From assembly GCA_019208055.1 (NCBI GenBank), contig JAGXJF010001812.1, positions 248,001-312,000 of the forward strand: a DNA stretch of 64,000 nucleotides, in the 5' to 3' direction. This DNA is from Stipa capillata. Lineage: Eukaryota; Streptophyta; Magnoliopsida; Poales; Poaceae. A program made the translations under genes and the position numbers. The number at the start of each line of letters is the position of its first letter. Positions within the stretch are counted from its first letter, which is position 1. The notes beneath the pieces are model-generated. The model worked only from the letters and a program-made list of their open reading frames with translations. It was not told the DNA's origin and searched no databases. Below, in pieces: positions 1 through 10,483 of this stretch.

Positions 1-234
1 GTCACATGTGGGTACTACACCTGTGCCTATATGGACTGCTGGATCCGGTCAAAGAACAAGCATTGGAAAGATATGAAAGAACTGAAGGTTTGGTGTGAGC
101 TGGGAAGTCACTTGTACGACTGGCATCAGGACTTTGCCCGCATCCAAAGAATCTTCGCCAAAGTCATCAATCCAATGGGTGAATTCTACGCCGGCCCCCA
201 ATTTCCGAAGCCAAACTTAAGCGGGCATCGATAG
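1..234 (+). pseudogene. C-terminal end of a CACTA-borne Ulp1-like cysteine protease ORF (partial)
   Basis: The frame is open from base 1 to a stop at 232-234. The first residues read CGYYTC, which resembles the catalytic-cysteine segment (CGYYVC-like) of the Ulp1-type protease carried as a second ORF by many plant CACTA elements. The remainder is charged and ends near a PQFPK motif. The position, just inside the 3' subterminal repeats, fits such an ORF. The start lies outside the window, so only the tail is visible. The family call rests on one short motif and on context; it could be another CACTA accessory protein. Confidence 0.4.
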
Positions 235-763
235 ATTCGTTGTTTCTGTAATTGACGAATAGTTGCCACTATGTTCTTTCTACAATTAACAACTTTATTA
301 TGTTGCTCGTCAAACATATTTGTGTTCTTTCATACCTGTGATTAATGGTTATGTGAAGTGTTATGTCATTATGAATGTGTTATATCAACTTTTATGTGAT
401 TATGTACGAATGTGTTATGTGATTATGAGCTTTGACTATGTGCTAAATATATTTGTGAAATTTGTGAATATATTTGTGAATACACTACTGACGGGCCTTT
501 ATAAAATGACCGTCAATGGAGTGTCCACATCACTGACGGGCACTCAACAGGTGCCCGTCAGTGGTGATACTTCGCCGGACAACCCTGGTGGGGTTTCCAC
601 TGACGGGCACAACTTGCCCGTCAGTACTCATGTACACTACTGACGGTCGGCGCGCCCGTCAGTGGAGGGCACCCCTCCACTGACATTCCCAGGCTGATGG
701 GCCCCCGGGCCGTTAGTAGAGGGGGTTAATTGCCCGTCAGTAAAAGCCTGTTCTGCAGTAGTG
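1..763 (+). mobile_element. CACTA (En/Spm) transposon, 3' terminal part
   Basis: The right terminal inverted repeat reads TTCTGCAGTAGTG at 751-763, the reverse complement of the CACTACTGCAGA that opens the element at 60,857. Between about 480 and 750 there is a dense array of subterminal repeats in both orientations (CACTGACGGGC and GCCCGTCAGTG), the usual transposase-binding layout of CACTA elements. The 3 bp after the TIR are CCA; the matching 3-bp target duplication lies outside the window. The coding remnant at 1-234 belongs to the element. About 240-480 is AT-rich with no recognisable content. Confidence 0.85.
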
Positions 764-1200
764 CCATCCTCCGCCATCTCCTGTCCGGTCCTGAGCCCCC
801 TCCCCATCGGTGGAATATTTTTTATTTTTTTTGCATTTGTGTGCTTGTATCAGTTGTATGTGTATGCAAAACATTGCATGATGTATTCATTTCAGGTATG
901 TTAAAATGTATATCTCAGAATATGGATTATGTTTTTGTACACTGAAACTTTTTCCATGTATCTTCGACAAAGTAGCTTGAAAAGCAAGAAAGATTACAAA
1001 ATTTACTAATTTATGTGGATATAGTTGCTCTATACAGTACACATGATATGATAATACAAAATGATTTGTATGCTTGTATGAGATGATGCAAAAATTAGGA
1101 ATACTACTATCTAAGGGTATTACAGACATTGCACAATTCATACAGGAAATAAGCCCAAATTTTAGAAACTGAAAAGAACAGGATAGGAGTTTCTCGAAGC
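764..1200. other. AT-rich flank of the CACTA element, no gene recognised
   Basis: I see no conserved reading frame, LTR terminus or tandem repeat here. The stretch is presumably older retrotransposon-derived DNA into which the CACTA element inserted. Confidence 0.4.
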
Positions 1201-2300
1201 TTCCCCACACCGAAGCTTCTAGGGACAGCTAAGCTCAAGCTGGCTTATGCACAAGCCTAAGCCAAAAAGAAGGGGAACTTATCATTTCTGCATGCTTAGG
1301 TCCCTCATCAAAGCAGTTGAGGTGTGGAATAGTTCTATTTTGTGGTGATGCCCCGAGTCTCCGTACGGGATCAACTCGAAGAAAATTAGTTGCAATTTAA
1401 ACGATATAAGAATTTATCCCCACGAGTGACATATCCTTAGTAAACTCCTAAACAAAAATCTCGATCGCTCAAAAAATGTTTCTTTTCCTTACCAGGCTGT
1501 AATGCCATCCCTCCGTACTACTACTCACAAAATCAATGGCTTGAATATGAAGCTTGATAGGAGAATAGTTTTACTGTTGTAACCTAGGTTCATCAAATCA
1601 AGAGATGGTCCAAAATTTTATTTCTTGCAAAACAAGTTGACGCACCAAAACTTGTGGAAATATGTTAATATAGATATTAGTTTGTATAAAAAGATCATAT
1701 TACCTTACCTTTTACGAGATTCTTGGGGGTTAAATGTTGGAAATATCGTGCATCAACACACCCCCACACCCAGACATTTGCTCATGCCGAGCAAAGCCAA
1801 GTTGAGAACCTCTTGTGGAATCAGGAGTTGCTTTAATGAGAGATCTTCCCTGTAATGGTCTAGATAACAACTGAACACTTTGTACAAAGATAGAGTTAGA
1901 ATATCCTAGCTAGAATATATGCCTGGTCGTTGGCTCCATTTACCTGAGGGTCTCTTGTCATGTCATGCTTAGATTCTTCTCCAGAAAAGTTGAGGCAAGG
2001 AACAACGGAGTATCAATGGCGAGGTTATAATTTCCCTTTGGGTTTCATCCTCTAGAATTCTAGTGTGCAATTTAAATGACATTGGAATTTTCCCACACTG
2101 AGTACTGATCTTTCCTTATTTTTTTCCAGAGAAACTCTTGATTGCTCAAAACATGTTTATTTTCCTCACTAGGCCAGGGAAGGCCACAAATCCGACTTCT
2201 ATAAGGTTTGCATGTGGAGCTTGGTAGGGTAAAGAGTTTTTCCTCCTGTTACCTAGGTGTTGTTCAGTCAAGAGAGTATTCAAACAATGGTTATGAAACA
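1201..2300 (-). repeat. Diverged direct duplication flanking an Athila-type LTR terminus
   Basis: Two diverged copies of one unit can be aligned by eye. The copy at about 1,201-1,616 and the copy at about 1,761-2,290 share CCCCACACC near the start, CATGCTTAG followed by GTTGAGG, GCAATTTAAA, GAT(C/T)GCTCAAAA, and GTAACCTAGGT or GTTACCTAGGT followed by TCAAGAGA. A 142-bp LTR-like segment (1,617-1,758) lies between them. Read on the minus strand, each copy looks like a retrotransposon 3' untranslated region ending in a polypurine tract. No protein is recognisable. Confidence 0.45.
1617..1758 (-). repeat. LTR 5' terminus, copy 1 (142-bp repeat also at 33,258-33,399)
   Basis: These 142 bases align without gaps to 33,258-33,399, with scattered substitutions. 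On the minus strand both copies begin TGTT(G/A)ATGCACGATAT, a TG start suitable for an LTR. The bases immediately upstream on the minus strand (1,759-1,775) are G-rich (GGGTGTGGGGGTG), like a polypurine tract. I infer this is the start of a 3' LTR of an Athila-type element. Similarity to the 33-kb copy stops at 1,617, so the rest of this LTR is lost or rearranged. Confidence 0.5.
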
Positions 2301-3500
2301 TGGGAATATGGTCAAGTTCGAGATGAAATTGTGAGGTGGGATGGAATGTGAAGATATGAACTCACGCCATAAAATTTTTCAGGAATCATGAGGTGGATGG
2401 GTCTAGGTATTTCACATTTTTCTTAATGGAATGCCCACAAAAATCTTATTTGATCCCTTCTCCAGGAAGGAAGGCTTTATTTTTTTTACTCAGTCGAGCC
2501 TCCCTCATGATGCGAGGGCTTTATTGTGGGATTGCTGGGTATGATGCATAGTTTTGAGGTGAAGATCTAGGCCACATGATGGTGTTTGAATATTGGAATT
2601 TATTGGGTGGAATTTGGTAAGGAATGTTGATAGTGATATGGTGTTCTTCTAGTACCGGGTATGAATAGCAAAAGGGGTACGCAAAAGGATGATGCCTAGA
2701 CTCTAAGGACCAAACCAAAGAATGGATACCATCTTTATCAAACTCACTAGGATGAATAGGAGTACTACTTTGAGTGGCTCAAAAAGATAGTAAAACTTAA
2801 TTTTCATAGGGCTGGTGGTAGGATTGGAGTTTTCTCTAAGGAGCGGTCAAACTTAGAGGGGTTTCCTTTGCGTGGCTCATAGAAACTGAATTTCTAGCCT
2901 CATTCAGATTCACAAGCCATTTTATGGTGCTATATCCTCAAACCACAACATACTCAGATTAGAATTTTATCTTGTCACTAAATCAAGTTTTCCATGAGTG
3001 AAATAGAAATATAGGGACTAACATTATGACTTGCCGGGACACTCTAATTCTACTCAGTCCAAAGGACCAAGTTGTGATCAACATTCTTACAAGGATACTA
3101 CCCAAAGCAACTATTCATCACTTTCCAGAAGGACAAGGTAGTATGTTCTTGATATACAAACTAATGACACCGAATGTTATTGAAATTAAAGGATATTGCT
3201 CTAAATAGAAAGCACAAGAGTATTATTACTCATTTTTTATTTTTTCTTTTCTTTTTATATTATTACTACGACTACAAAGACTACAACTACATTGACAAGA
3301 CTCACTAGGTAGGGCAAGGTAGGACAAGTTCTATAGCAACTAGGGCAAGGCAAGGACACGAAACAGGGGCTCACAAGATGTTCCCTCCCCCACATACTTG
3401 GGATTCTGATCACCTGAGTAATGTTCCCAATATCATTCCTAGGTGCTTGTGGACTCTTGAATCACACCGAGGCACTGGCTGATCATGCTACGCCGGCTAT
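2301..3500. other. Degraded retrotransposon-derived DNA, no gene recognised
   Basis: Reading frames are short and without family signatures. The stretch lies between the LTR-like terminus at 1,758 and the Athila-type ORF relic at 3.5-4.8 kb and is probably 3' untranslated sequence of the same minus-strand element. Confidence 0.35.
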
Positions 3501-3517
3501 CTGTCTCCAAATTTAGC

Positions 3518-4809
3518 TCATACGTTTGTATTTCCTAGCGCTACATCTCGGTCGTCATTAGGTTGACCCACTCCCATCCTTGCTATAACAAAACATATCC
3601 GCATATGTGACGGGTCTATTTGGGTTAGAAGTGCATGCACCTCCCCCATACGTGTCATAGTTGTACTGCTTGTGGAAGTAGGGTTGAGCACCATGATGTT
3701 CATTGTATTCAGGCTCATAGGTGGAGCAGCGATAGGAGCTATGGTCACTCGAGTCGTCGAGGTTCATATCACATCTTCAGTGGGCTGTGGAGGTTTGGCC
3801 GTGGTCTTGAAATCATGTTGACATGCTGTGTCGTGAAGCCACACGGTCAGCTCCACCGATTTCTCCTTCCCGACCCACAGGCAAATGAAAGTTGTCCAAT
3901 GTGAAGATGCTCAGCTATGGAGCGGAGAGCCACACAAAGCTCCTCTTGCTGTAGTACAGGTGGAGGATGTGTGCCTGGGAAAAGCGATGATAATCCAGCG
4001 ACCAACGGTCGTCTGGAGGAAAGTGCAATAGGCTTCCAAGGCACCTAATCAACGTGCTATGTGGGTGATGTAGGAGGTGAACCAAATTTTCCGGTCCTTA
4101 GTTGCATTATCCTTAGTAAAAAAATACAATCAGTGCTCTACCATGGCCAAAAGTGGATCAATTTTGATGGCCTGCAACACGGCATAAAGAAATTGCATCT
4201 CTAATAGGGGAACTGGTCGAGGATCATTTTTAGCTAGGACCGTGCAAGCAATCAGATGGTGCAAGTAAACAAAAGTGGGGTTATGGATATCAGAGCACCT
4301 AGCTATTTCTTATTTGTAGAAGAAAGGTGCCCGCAAAATACATCAGAATTAAAATTATCATAGTCCTCCAAATTGGGGGCTGCCCCGACATCAAAACCAA
4401 AAATTTACACTAAGCTGGGCATAAGGAATGACGTAATCAACTCCAAAGAAATGGAAAGAAAAGACATCATGTTCGCCATTCTTCAAAAGTACCTTGTTGG
4501 TAGAGATTCATGCGTTAACTGTTCGGAAGCAGGTTCATCAATTTGAAAGAATTGTAACCAACCTATGTTCCATAGTGCATTGTGGACATCATTTTTGTTC
4601 CCATAGATTCCAGCAAATCCTCATTAATCATACGAGTACATAGTAAAGAATAGGTTTCGACATGTTCTACCTCTTTCTCTCTTGAGGCGTCTTGAGGATG
4701 ACAGCTGCTGGATCCTCCTCTGTGCGTGAACGACCACGTCGGCTCTGCAACAGTGATGACACTAGTGAAGGACTCCTACGGCCGATAATTCTTCTGAATG
4801 GTCCAGCCA
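3518..4809 (-). pseudogene. Athila-type second ORF (plant transposon protein-like), degraded
   Basis: Read leftwards from an ATG at about 4,809 (MAGPFRR), the translation gives recognisable segments only if several frame changes are allowed. They include a segment with NIGWLQFF followed by EQLTHE at about 4.5-4.6 kb, a segment with FFGVDYV and AQLSVNF at about 4.4 kb, and one with IRNPVLRYVHRL, followed further on by DPLLAMVEHWLYFF, at about 4.1-4.2 kb. These resemble the extra ORF of Athila-derived, often pol-less, grass elements. At least three stops or frameshifts break it. The C-terminal part near 3,558-3,767 is Tyr/Asn-rich and not diagnostic. The element is on the minus strand, in line with the gag and protease at 15.3-17.6 kb. 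Confidence 0.45.
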
Positions 4810-5121
4810 TACCTGCAAGGTTAGTTCACAAAACCACACAAGAAAACAATGCCTGAAGATAATGTCGAAGTCACAAGTTTTACGTTGATTATGCTAAGGT
4901 TTAGGAGAAGGGAGAAAGAACCAAGAAAAAATTTTAGGGATGAAAAATTGTCTTTTGAATTATTTGCGAGACTAGGAAGATTGAGAAATAAAAGTGAGAG
5001 AGAACTGGCAAAAACCAAGATTTTGAAAAACACACTCGATAAAAGTGGTCTCGCAAACTAATGTTTCTGGAATATTCGTAGTGCTTTTGTGAGAGTCTAG
5101 TTTCAACTACTTGACCCCCCC
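4810..5121. other. AT-rich leader between the Athila ORF relic and the Tekay-type LTR
   Basis: There is no gene. It ends in a C-run (5,115-5,121) abutting the presumed LTR edge. I looked for a primer-binding site next to the LTR edge and found none. Confidence 0.3.
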
Positions 5122-6856
5122 TGTATACATCCTCGTCAGTCCAGGATCACGCTGACGGTACACAGGTGAAATGAATAACATGGCATGCATTCAAAGTTTA
5201 AAAACTTAATTGAGTACAATATGCCACATGGCTTACAAAGTTCCATGTCTAACGACATTTATTACATCAGAGGAAACAGCAGAAAATAAAAGCGAAGTAG
5301 CTCCATCCGTGCCACAGGCAATTGACGGAAGCCACGTGACCTATTCTTTGGGCTCATCATAGAAGAAGTCTTCATCAGCTCTTTCTTCAGCATACTCCTC
5401 TACACACCACCACAAAAACATGCACGATGAGTACTTCACGTACTCAGCAAGCCACCTGGCGGCAGATGGTCCTACCATACTATATGCAAGGCTTCAAAGG
5501 AAGGCTTCAGGGTTTATTTGCATAAATGCGGTTTTAGTTGAAATATTAGGGTAGATTCGAAGGCATCTTTTTGAAGTAAAACAATTTTATTATCAGGGGT
5601 GATTTTCAACAGGTGTGGTCCATGACCAACACATTCGAGCAAGGAACTCCCGCCTTAACTCGACCATAGGTTTCATCAGCATAGGGGTAGAGGGAAAAAG
5701 CAAGGGGGAGAGGGACAGGTCCTTTTCATCAAGAATGAGTCATGTGTTGTCCGTAACCGTGGACACGGCTAATTGATTAGTTTATTACTCTGCAGAGTTT
5801 GCACACTTTACCCACATGACACAATCTCGCCTTGTTGCCACTGGCCATCGCTAGCATTGCAACAGGGAGATTGTGACGAGGTCTTTTAGCTAGATCCCCC
5901 TAAGGTGTGACATGTCCACTGGGTCTGGCTCGGAGTCGAGAGTATGTCCTCGCACTCCGGTTCCCCCATCTATGCCGAGGGTCCTCATAGCTACGTCCAC
6001 CCCTTCTGCGGTACGGCAATATTGGCACCAAAGGCTGACTAACCTACTTGACCAAGCCATTGCCCATATAGCATGTGGTTGCACTGTTGACACACTTCTC
6101 CAACTTCAAGACTTCGGCCTTAAGTGGTACGGACGACCAATGGTTCCTTTCAACCCGCCTTCTGCGGGTAGGACAACCATATGCTCATTCATCACATGAT
6201 CCAGCTGTCGCCCACACCATATTAAATGGTAAGTTTCACCCAGAGTAGAATAGGAGGAATAGAGAGAGAGGGAAAACATCGGGCATCCGGTCCTAGCTCA
6301 GCGAGCTCAACAAGTTTCAACAAGGATCATCGATCCGATATTCATTCCTCCGTAGAGACAAATCAAAACAACCTAAAGATGAATTTAAGCATGGCTAAGC
6401 ATATCTCTACTCTATTCAGAATAAAACCTATTATACTACTCAGGGTATCAAGTAAAAAAAAAGGGTGACAAGCGGACAGGGTAAAAGGTGTGTCAAACGA
6501 CACGCTAGCTACTGAATTAAAAACAGCATGCATGGTTGTAAAAGATAAAATACAATGACTTCAAAATATAGGATCAAATATGATCAAGAAAAGTGGCATG
6601 ACTTCGTGGTAGTACTCTCCTTCTTCAGCTGCTTCGATCACCGGATCGGTCTCTTCACTCCCTATTGTCGCAACGCAACGAGCAAAGGAAATAAATATGG
6701 ATTCCAATAAAACATTCTGAAAAGCAACACGAGAGAGAGGCACGACAAAGGTAAGGTGAGGTGGAATGGAACGATGGCGCGATAGCGTCATCGCGAGGAA
6801 GATAGAAGCTAGGTCTTCTAGGATTGGCCATAACCATATATAAGACACACACACAC

Positions 6857-6918
<62 letters not shown>

Positions 6919-9317
6919 ATAACATCTATCCCTTACGGGGTATTTTAATAGGTATACATATATATACACACAACATGCACCTTAACATGCTAGTAATCAT
7001 GGTAAAAGGACCAAATCATTCACAATTAACCACAAATAAATATTTAGGTAAGTCCTAAATATTTATAATGGTTAATAACAGTAAGGAATAAATTAACAAC
7101 ATCTAATCATATTTACACATGCTTTTCTATTATTTTAAAGACTAGAAATTAAGCTAAAAGCTATTCTCTACCATTAACATGAACTAATTAAACATGGAAC
7201 ATCTTGGAATATGTTAACAGTACTGTAACAGTACCAAAAATGATTTAATAATATTTTTTAATCTGGACATTAATTAATTAAGGCAATTACTAGCATTTCT
7301 AGTGTAACAATTAAGTAAAAAATACTAATTAACATAAATAAATCATACAATTGGATTCTCATGACATAATACCAATTCCAGAGACATTTCATGTTTGCAA
7401 GTGTTCTGGAAGTATAATTTAAGTAATTATAACTATTATTCTAAGCATGAAAATTACACTAAAAGCATGGTCAAGCATTATTTAATCATGCCAAATGGGT
7501 TCTCATGACTTGACATCATTCATATAACATAACATGATTTATTGGGTTCTGGACATGGATTTTTAATAGCTAAAACATATTTATAAAGAAACTATTGCTA
7601 AAACAGAATTTAAATAACAATTTTAAATAGATCTAGAACACATCTTGATTTCTATAGCCCTAACCATTGCAGGAAAAATGTTTCGGTTTATATGGTAAAT
7701 GAGTTATAGGGTTCTCTGAACCTAAGCAAAAATTGAGTAAAAATAACAGAGGGCATTACTATTTTTAATAATTAAAATAAAGCTTATTTTAATTCTAGAA
7801 AATTCTACACTAATCCAAAAATTATGAAAATTTCCAGAAATACTCCTTATATAGAAAAAAATTACTTCAAAATAATCATTTAGTACAAAGTTATAACGAA
7901 ATTAGGTCAAATTTCACCCAAATTTAAATATAATTCAAAATCTAGCGGTCGGATTAAAAATCCGATCGCACCATTGGACTTGCGGGGTTCTAATGATTCC
8001 ATTTTACTACTGAGATCTAAGATCGGACCTAGATTGGATGGAGCCAAAAATTTGGACAGGGGAAGGCAAAAGGGGTACCGTACACTTGGTACTGTTCACA
8101 CGAATACTGTAGCGCAAGTACTGTAGCAGTGAACAATAGGTGGATGATTCAATTGGCTGCACAAGATGGGTGATTAATTGATGAAACTGAGTTGGGGAAA
8201 ACATTCTACGGGTCCATGGGAGTCTACCCTAGGAATAGATTGAAGAGAAGCTCACCGAGTGCGAAGAAACGGAGGAGAGAAGGAGATCACCGGAGTTGGA
8301 GAAGAACTCGCGGTACGGTCGGTGTAGAGGAAGAAGCTCGCGTCCGCTTACGGTAGGAAATGTGCGTCGTCGTGGGGAAGCTCCGGGTAGCAGCGCCTCG
8401 ATGTGGGGGACGTCGTGGTGGCCGGAATTGCTTGCCGGAGTTCCGCCGGAGTTGAGGAAGAAGAAGAGGTGGAGATGAATTTTTGGTGTGGGAAAGCAAA
8501 GAAAAGAACTACAGGGATTGGGGGCTTTTTATAAGGGAGAAAGGGGAGGGGAAGAGGCAAGATTGCACTGGTTAAAGTAAATAAATAGCCAGATTAATGG
8601 GGGAGAGAAATCTGGGATTAATTGGGACAAGAAACGACCGGTGGCATCATCGCACGCGACGTACGCGCGCTCGGCGCACTCGTGAGAGGCAGGCAGCCGG
8701 CCGGCTGCTGCTGCCGTGTGTGCCTTGGCCGGCCTGTCAAGGCGGCCCAAGGCGCCGGCCTGCCAAGGCCCAGGCGGAGGGGCAAGGCGGCCTGGCCTGG
8801 CTGGCCCAGGCGGCAGTCCAGCAAGGGCCCAGGCGACGGACGGGGCAGGCCGGCCTGCTGGCCAGGCCAGTGGCCCAGGCGGAGAGAGGTGGCTGGCCCA
8901 AGGGGGAGAGGGGGCGGCGACCCAAGGCGGAAGGAGGGGCAGGCCGGGGCGGGCTGAGCGGGTGGTCGGGCGGGCCGGCGAGGCGTCGGCCCAGGTGGGG
9001 CCCAGCAGGGAGGGAAAGCAGGCCGGCGGCCCAGGTTGAGAAAAAAATAAAAAAATCTTTTTCAAATTAAAAAATAGCAAAAAATCAAATAGGACCTTTA
9101 AAAATACCAAAATACCTACGAAATTTCTAGAAAAAAATCCAATAAATCAAATTGAGGATGGGAGACTCAATAAAAATACTTTTGGGACAAATTTCCAAAC
9201 GATGATCAATTTAAAAATCAAAAGCACACTTATTGCTCTCAAGTTAATTCAACACCTTGAATTAATTTGAAATAAAAACTAACTAAAATACATATTAGCA
9301 TATTACATAGTTACACA
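5122..9317 (-). repeat. Long Tekay/Del-type LTR (minus strand), probably solo or truncated
   Basis: On the minus strand the block starts near TGTGTAACTATG (9,317) and ends near GTATACA (5,122). Two landmarks shared with other Tekay LTRs in this window are present: GCCGTGTCCACGG at about 5,755-5,775 and an inverted repeat GAGTAC..GTACTC at about 5,428-5,445. The middle (8.6-9.05 kb) is extremely GC-rich (GGCCGGCC-like), and 8,080-8,140 carries repeated TACTGT motifs, both common in grass LTRs. A purine tract lies just outside at 9,318-9,329 on the minus strand. No primer-binding site or clean target duplication was found, so the exact ends are uncertain. The large overlapping ORFs at 8.5-9.1 kb are composition artefacts. 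Confidence 0.5.
6845..6915. repeat. Microsatellite (CA)n then (AT)n
   Basis: A short CA run passes into about 28 uninterrupted AT dinucleotides. It lies inside the minus-strand LTR. Confidence 0.95.
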
Positions 9318-9755
9318 TCCTCTTTCCTTAAAAAAAATTTAATTCAAAATTGACTTTTTGTTTATATTTTCACTCATGACATTTTATTTCAGATGCTGAA
9401 AAAAGTAAAAAGAAGAGCCATCTGAAAAAAGTAAAACAGAAGAGATGGGTCTTTTTTTGTCTTTCTTTTTATTTTATTTATTTTCCTTTTTTCTAAAAAC
9501 TAAATTTTTTTGAAAGGTACAAGAAAGAGAAACTATTGAAAGCGTTTTCTTTTGTTTCTTTTCCTTTTGGTTTTGAAAACTAAATTGTGTCAAAGGGTTA
9601 AAGAAAGAAAAACTTTGAAGGGTAAAAGAAAGGAAAAAATTTGAAAGGAAAAATGTCTCCTTTTTTTCTCAAACATGAAGCAAACAAAAAAAGAAGGGAA
9701 GATAATTTTGGTACCTCTCGACAGTGCTTTAGTTTAGGTGAAAAAGCTTGACCTC
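9318..9755 (-). other. Athila-type linker interrupted by the solo LTR
   Basis: On the minus strand, 9,755-9,700 reads GAGGTCAAGC, then AAAGCACTG and GAGAGGTACC. This resembles the conserved non-coding spacer (AAGCGCTTGTTGGGAGGCAACC-like) found after gag-protease in Athila-related grass elements. It is continuous with the protease at 15.3 kb once the solo LTR is removed. The rest is A/T homopolymer-rich with no frame. Confidence 0.4.
9751..9755. repeat. Target-site duplication ACCTC (left) of the solo LTR
   Basis: ACCTC directly precedes the TGTAAC start of the solo LTR and is repeated at 15,254-15,258 immediately after its TACA end. Confidence 0.85.
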
Positions 9756-10431
9756 TGTAACATCCCAATTTTTCGAAACCTGAAAATTAGGGCCAACAAA
9801 AACTTTTTGTGAATAATGCTGATTAAAATACACCATAAATTAAAACTTTTGAACAAATCATGCCTCTGTTAAAACCCGAAAGTGTGACAACCAAAACCCT
9901 TCCCCTCTGTTCTTGTTTCCCTTGATCTCTGCTTTGTCGGAACTCTGTCCGGCAAGGAATGCAAACCCTACCCTATCCTTTGTCCCCCTATGTGGCTGAC
10001 CACCTTGCAATCTCGCCACGAATACACCTTCGGTTTCCCCTTTCCCTCCCTCCTCGTCGGTACAACCTAAACCCACATCTGCCGCTAAGTGCCCCCACGG
10101 TATTTCGGCAAAACTGAAACATACACTCCGAACCCTAGCTTACTTTCTTGGTAAAACTTTTTACTACATGACCGAGAAAATATCCTCAGCTAATCCACCA
10201 TGGTTACCTCCCTTTTTACCAGATAACATCCGAACACTTTCTCACTTCTACCATGTTACCATGACGGGAAATAAATATCCGCCCCGTTATACTTCTACCA
10301 AATAACCGTCTATCTTTCCACCATCTACCCACCTATCCTTTTACTGTGGTCAAAACCTGATTTACCATTCCCCATACTTGCCCACAACGCCAAGAAAATA
10401 TTTACAGCCATTCCTTCACCCCTCTTTAACA

Positions 10432-10438
<7 letters not shown>

Positions 10439-10481
<43 letters not shown>
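10439..10481. repeat. (TA)n microsatellite
   Basis: About 21 TA units in the upstream part of the solo LTR. Confidence 0.95.

Positions 10482-10483
<2 letters not shown>

Noticed and set aside
8529..9110. Large overlapping ORFs on both strands (up to 193 codons)
   Set aside because: Gly/Pro/Ala/Arg-only products from GGCC-rich LTR sequence, open in many frames at once; a composition artefact.
5117..9322. Target duplication for the minus-strand LTR at 5.1-9.3 kb
   Set aside because: Candidate flanks (CCCCC against CATCC or TCCTC) do not match, so the element is not claimed to be a clean solo LTR.
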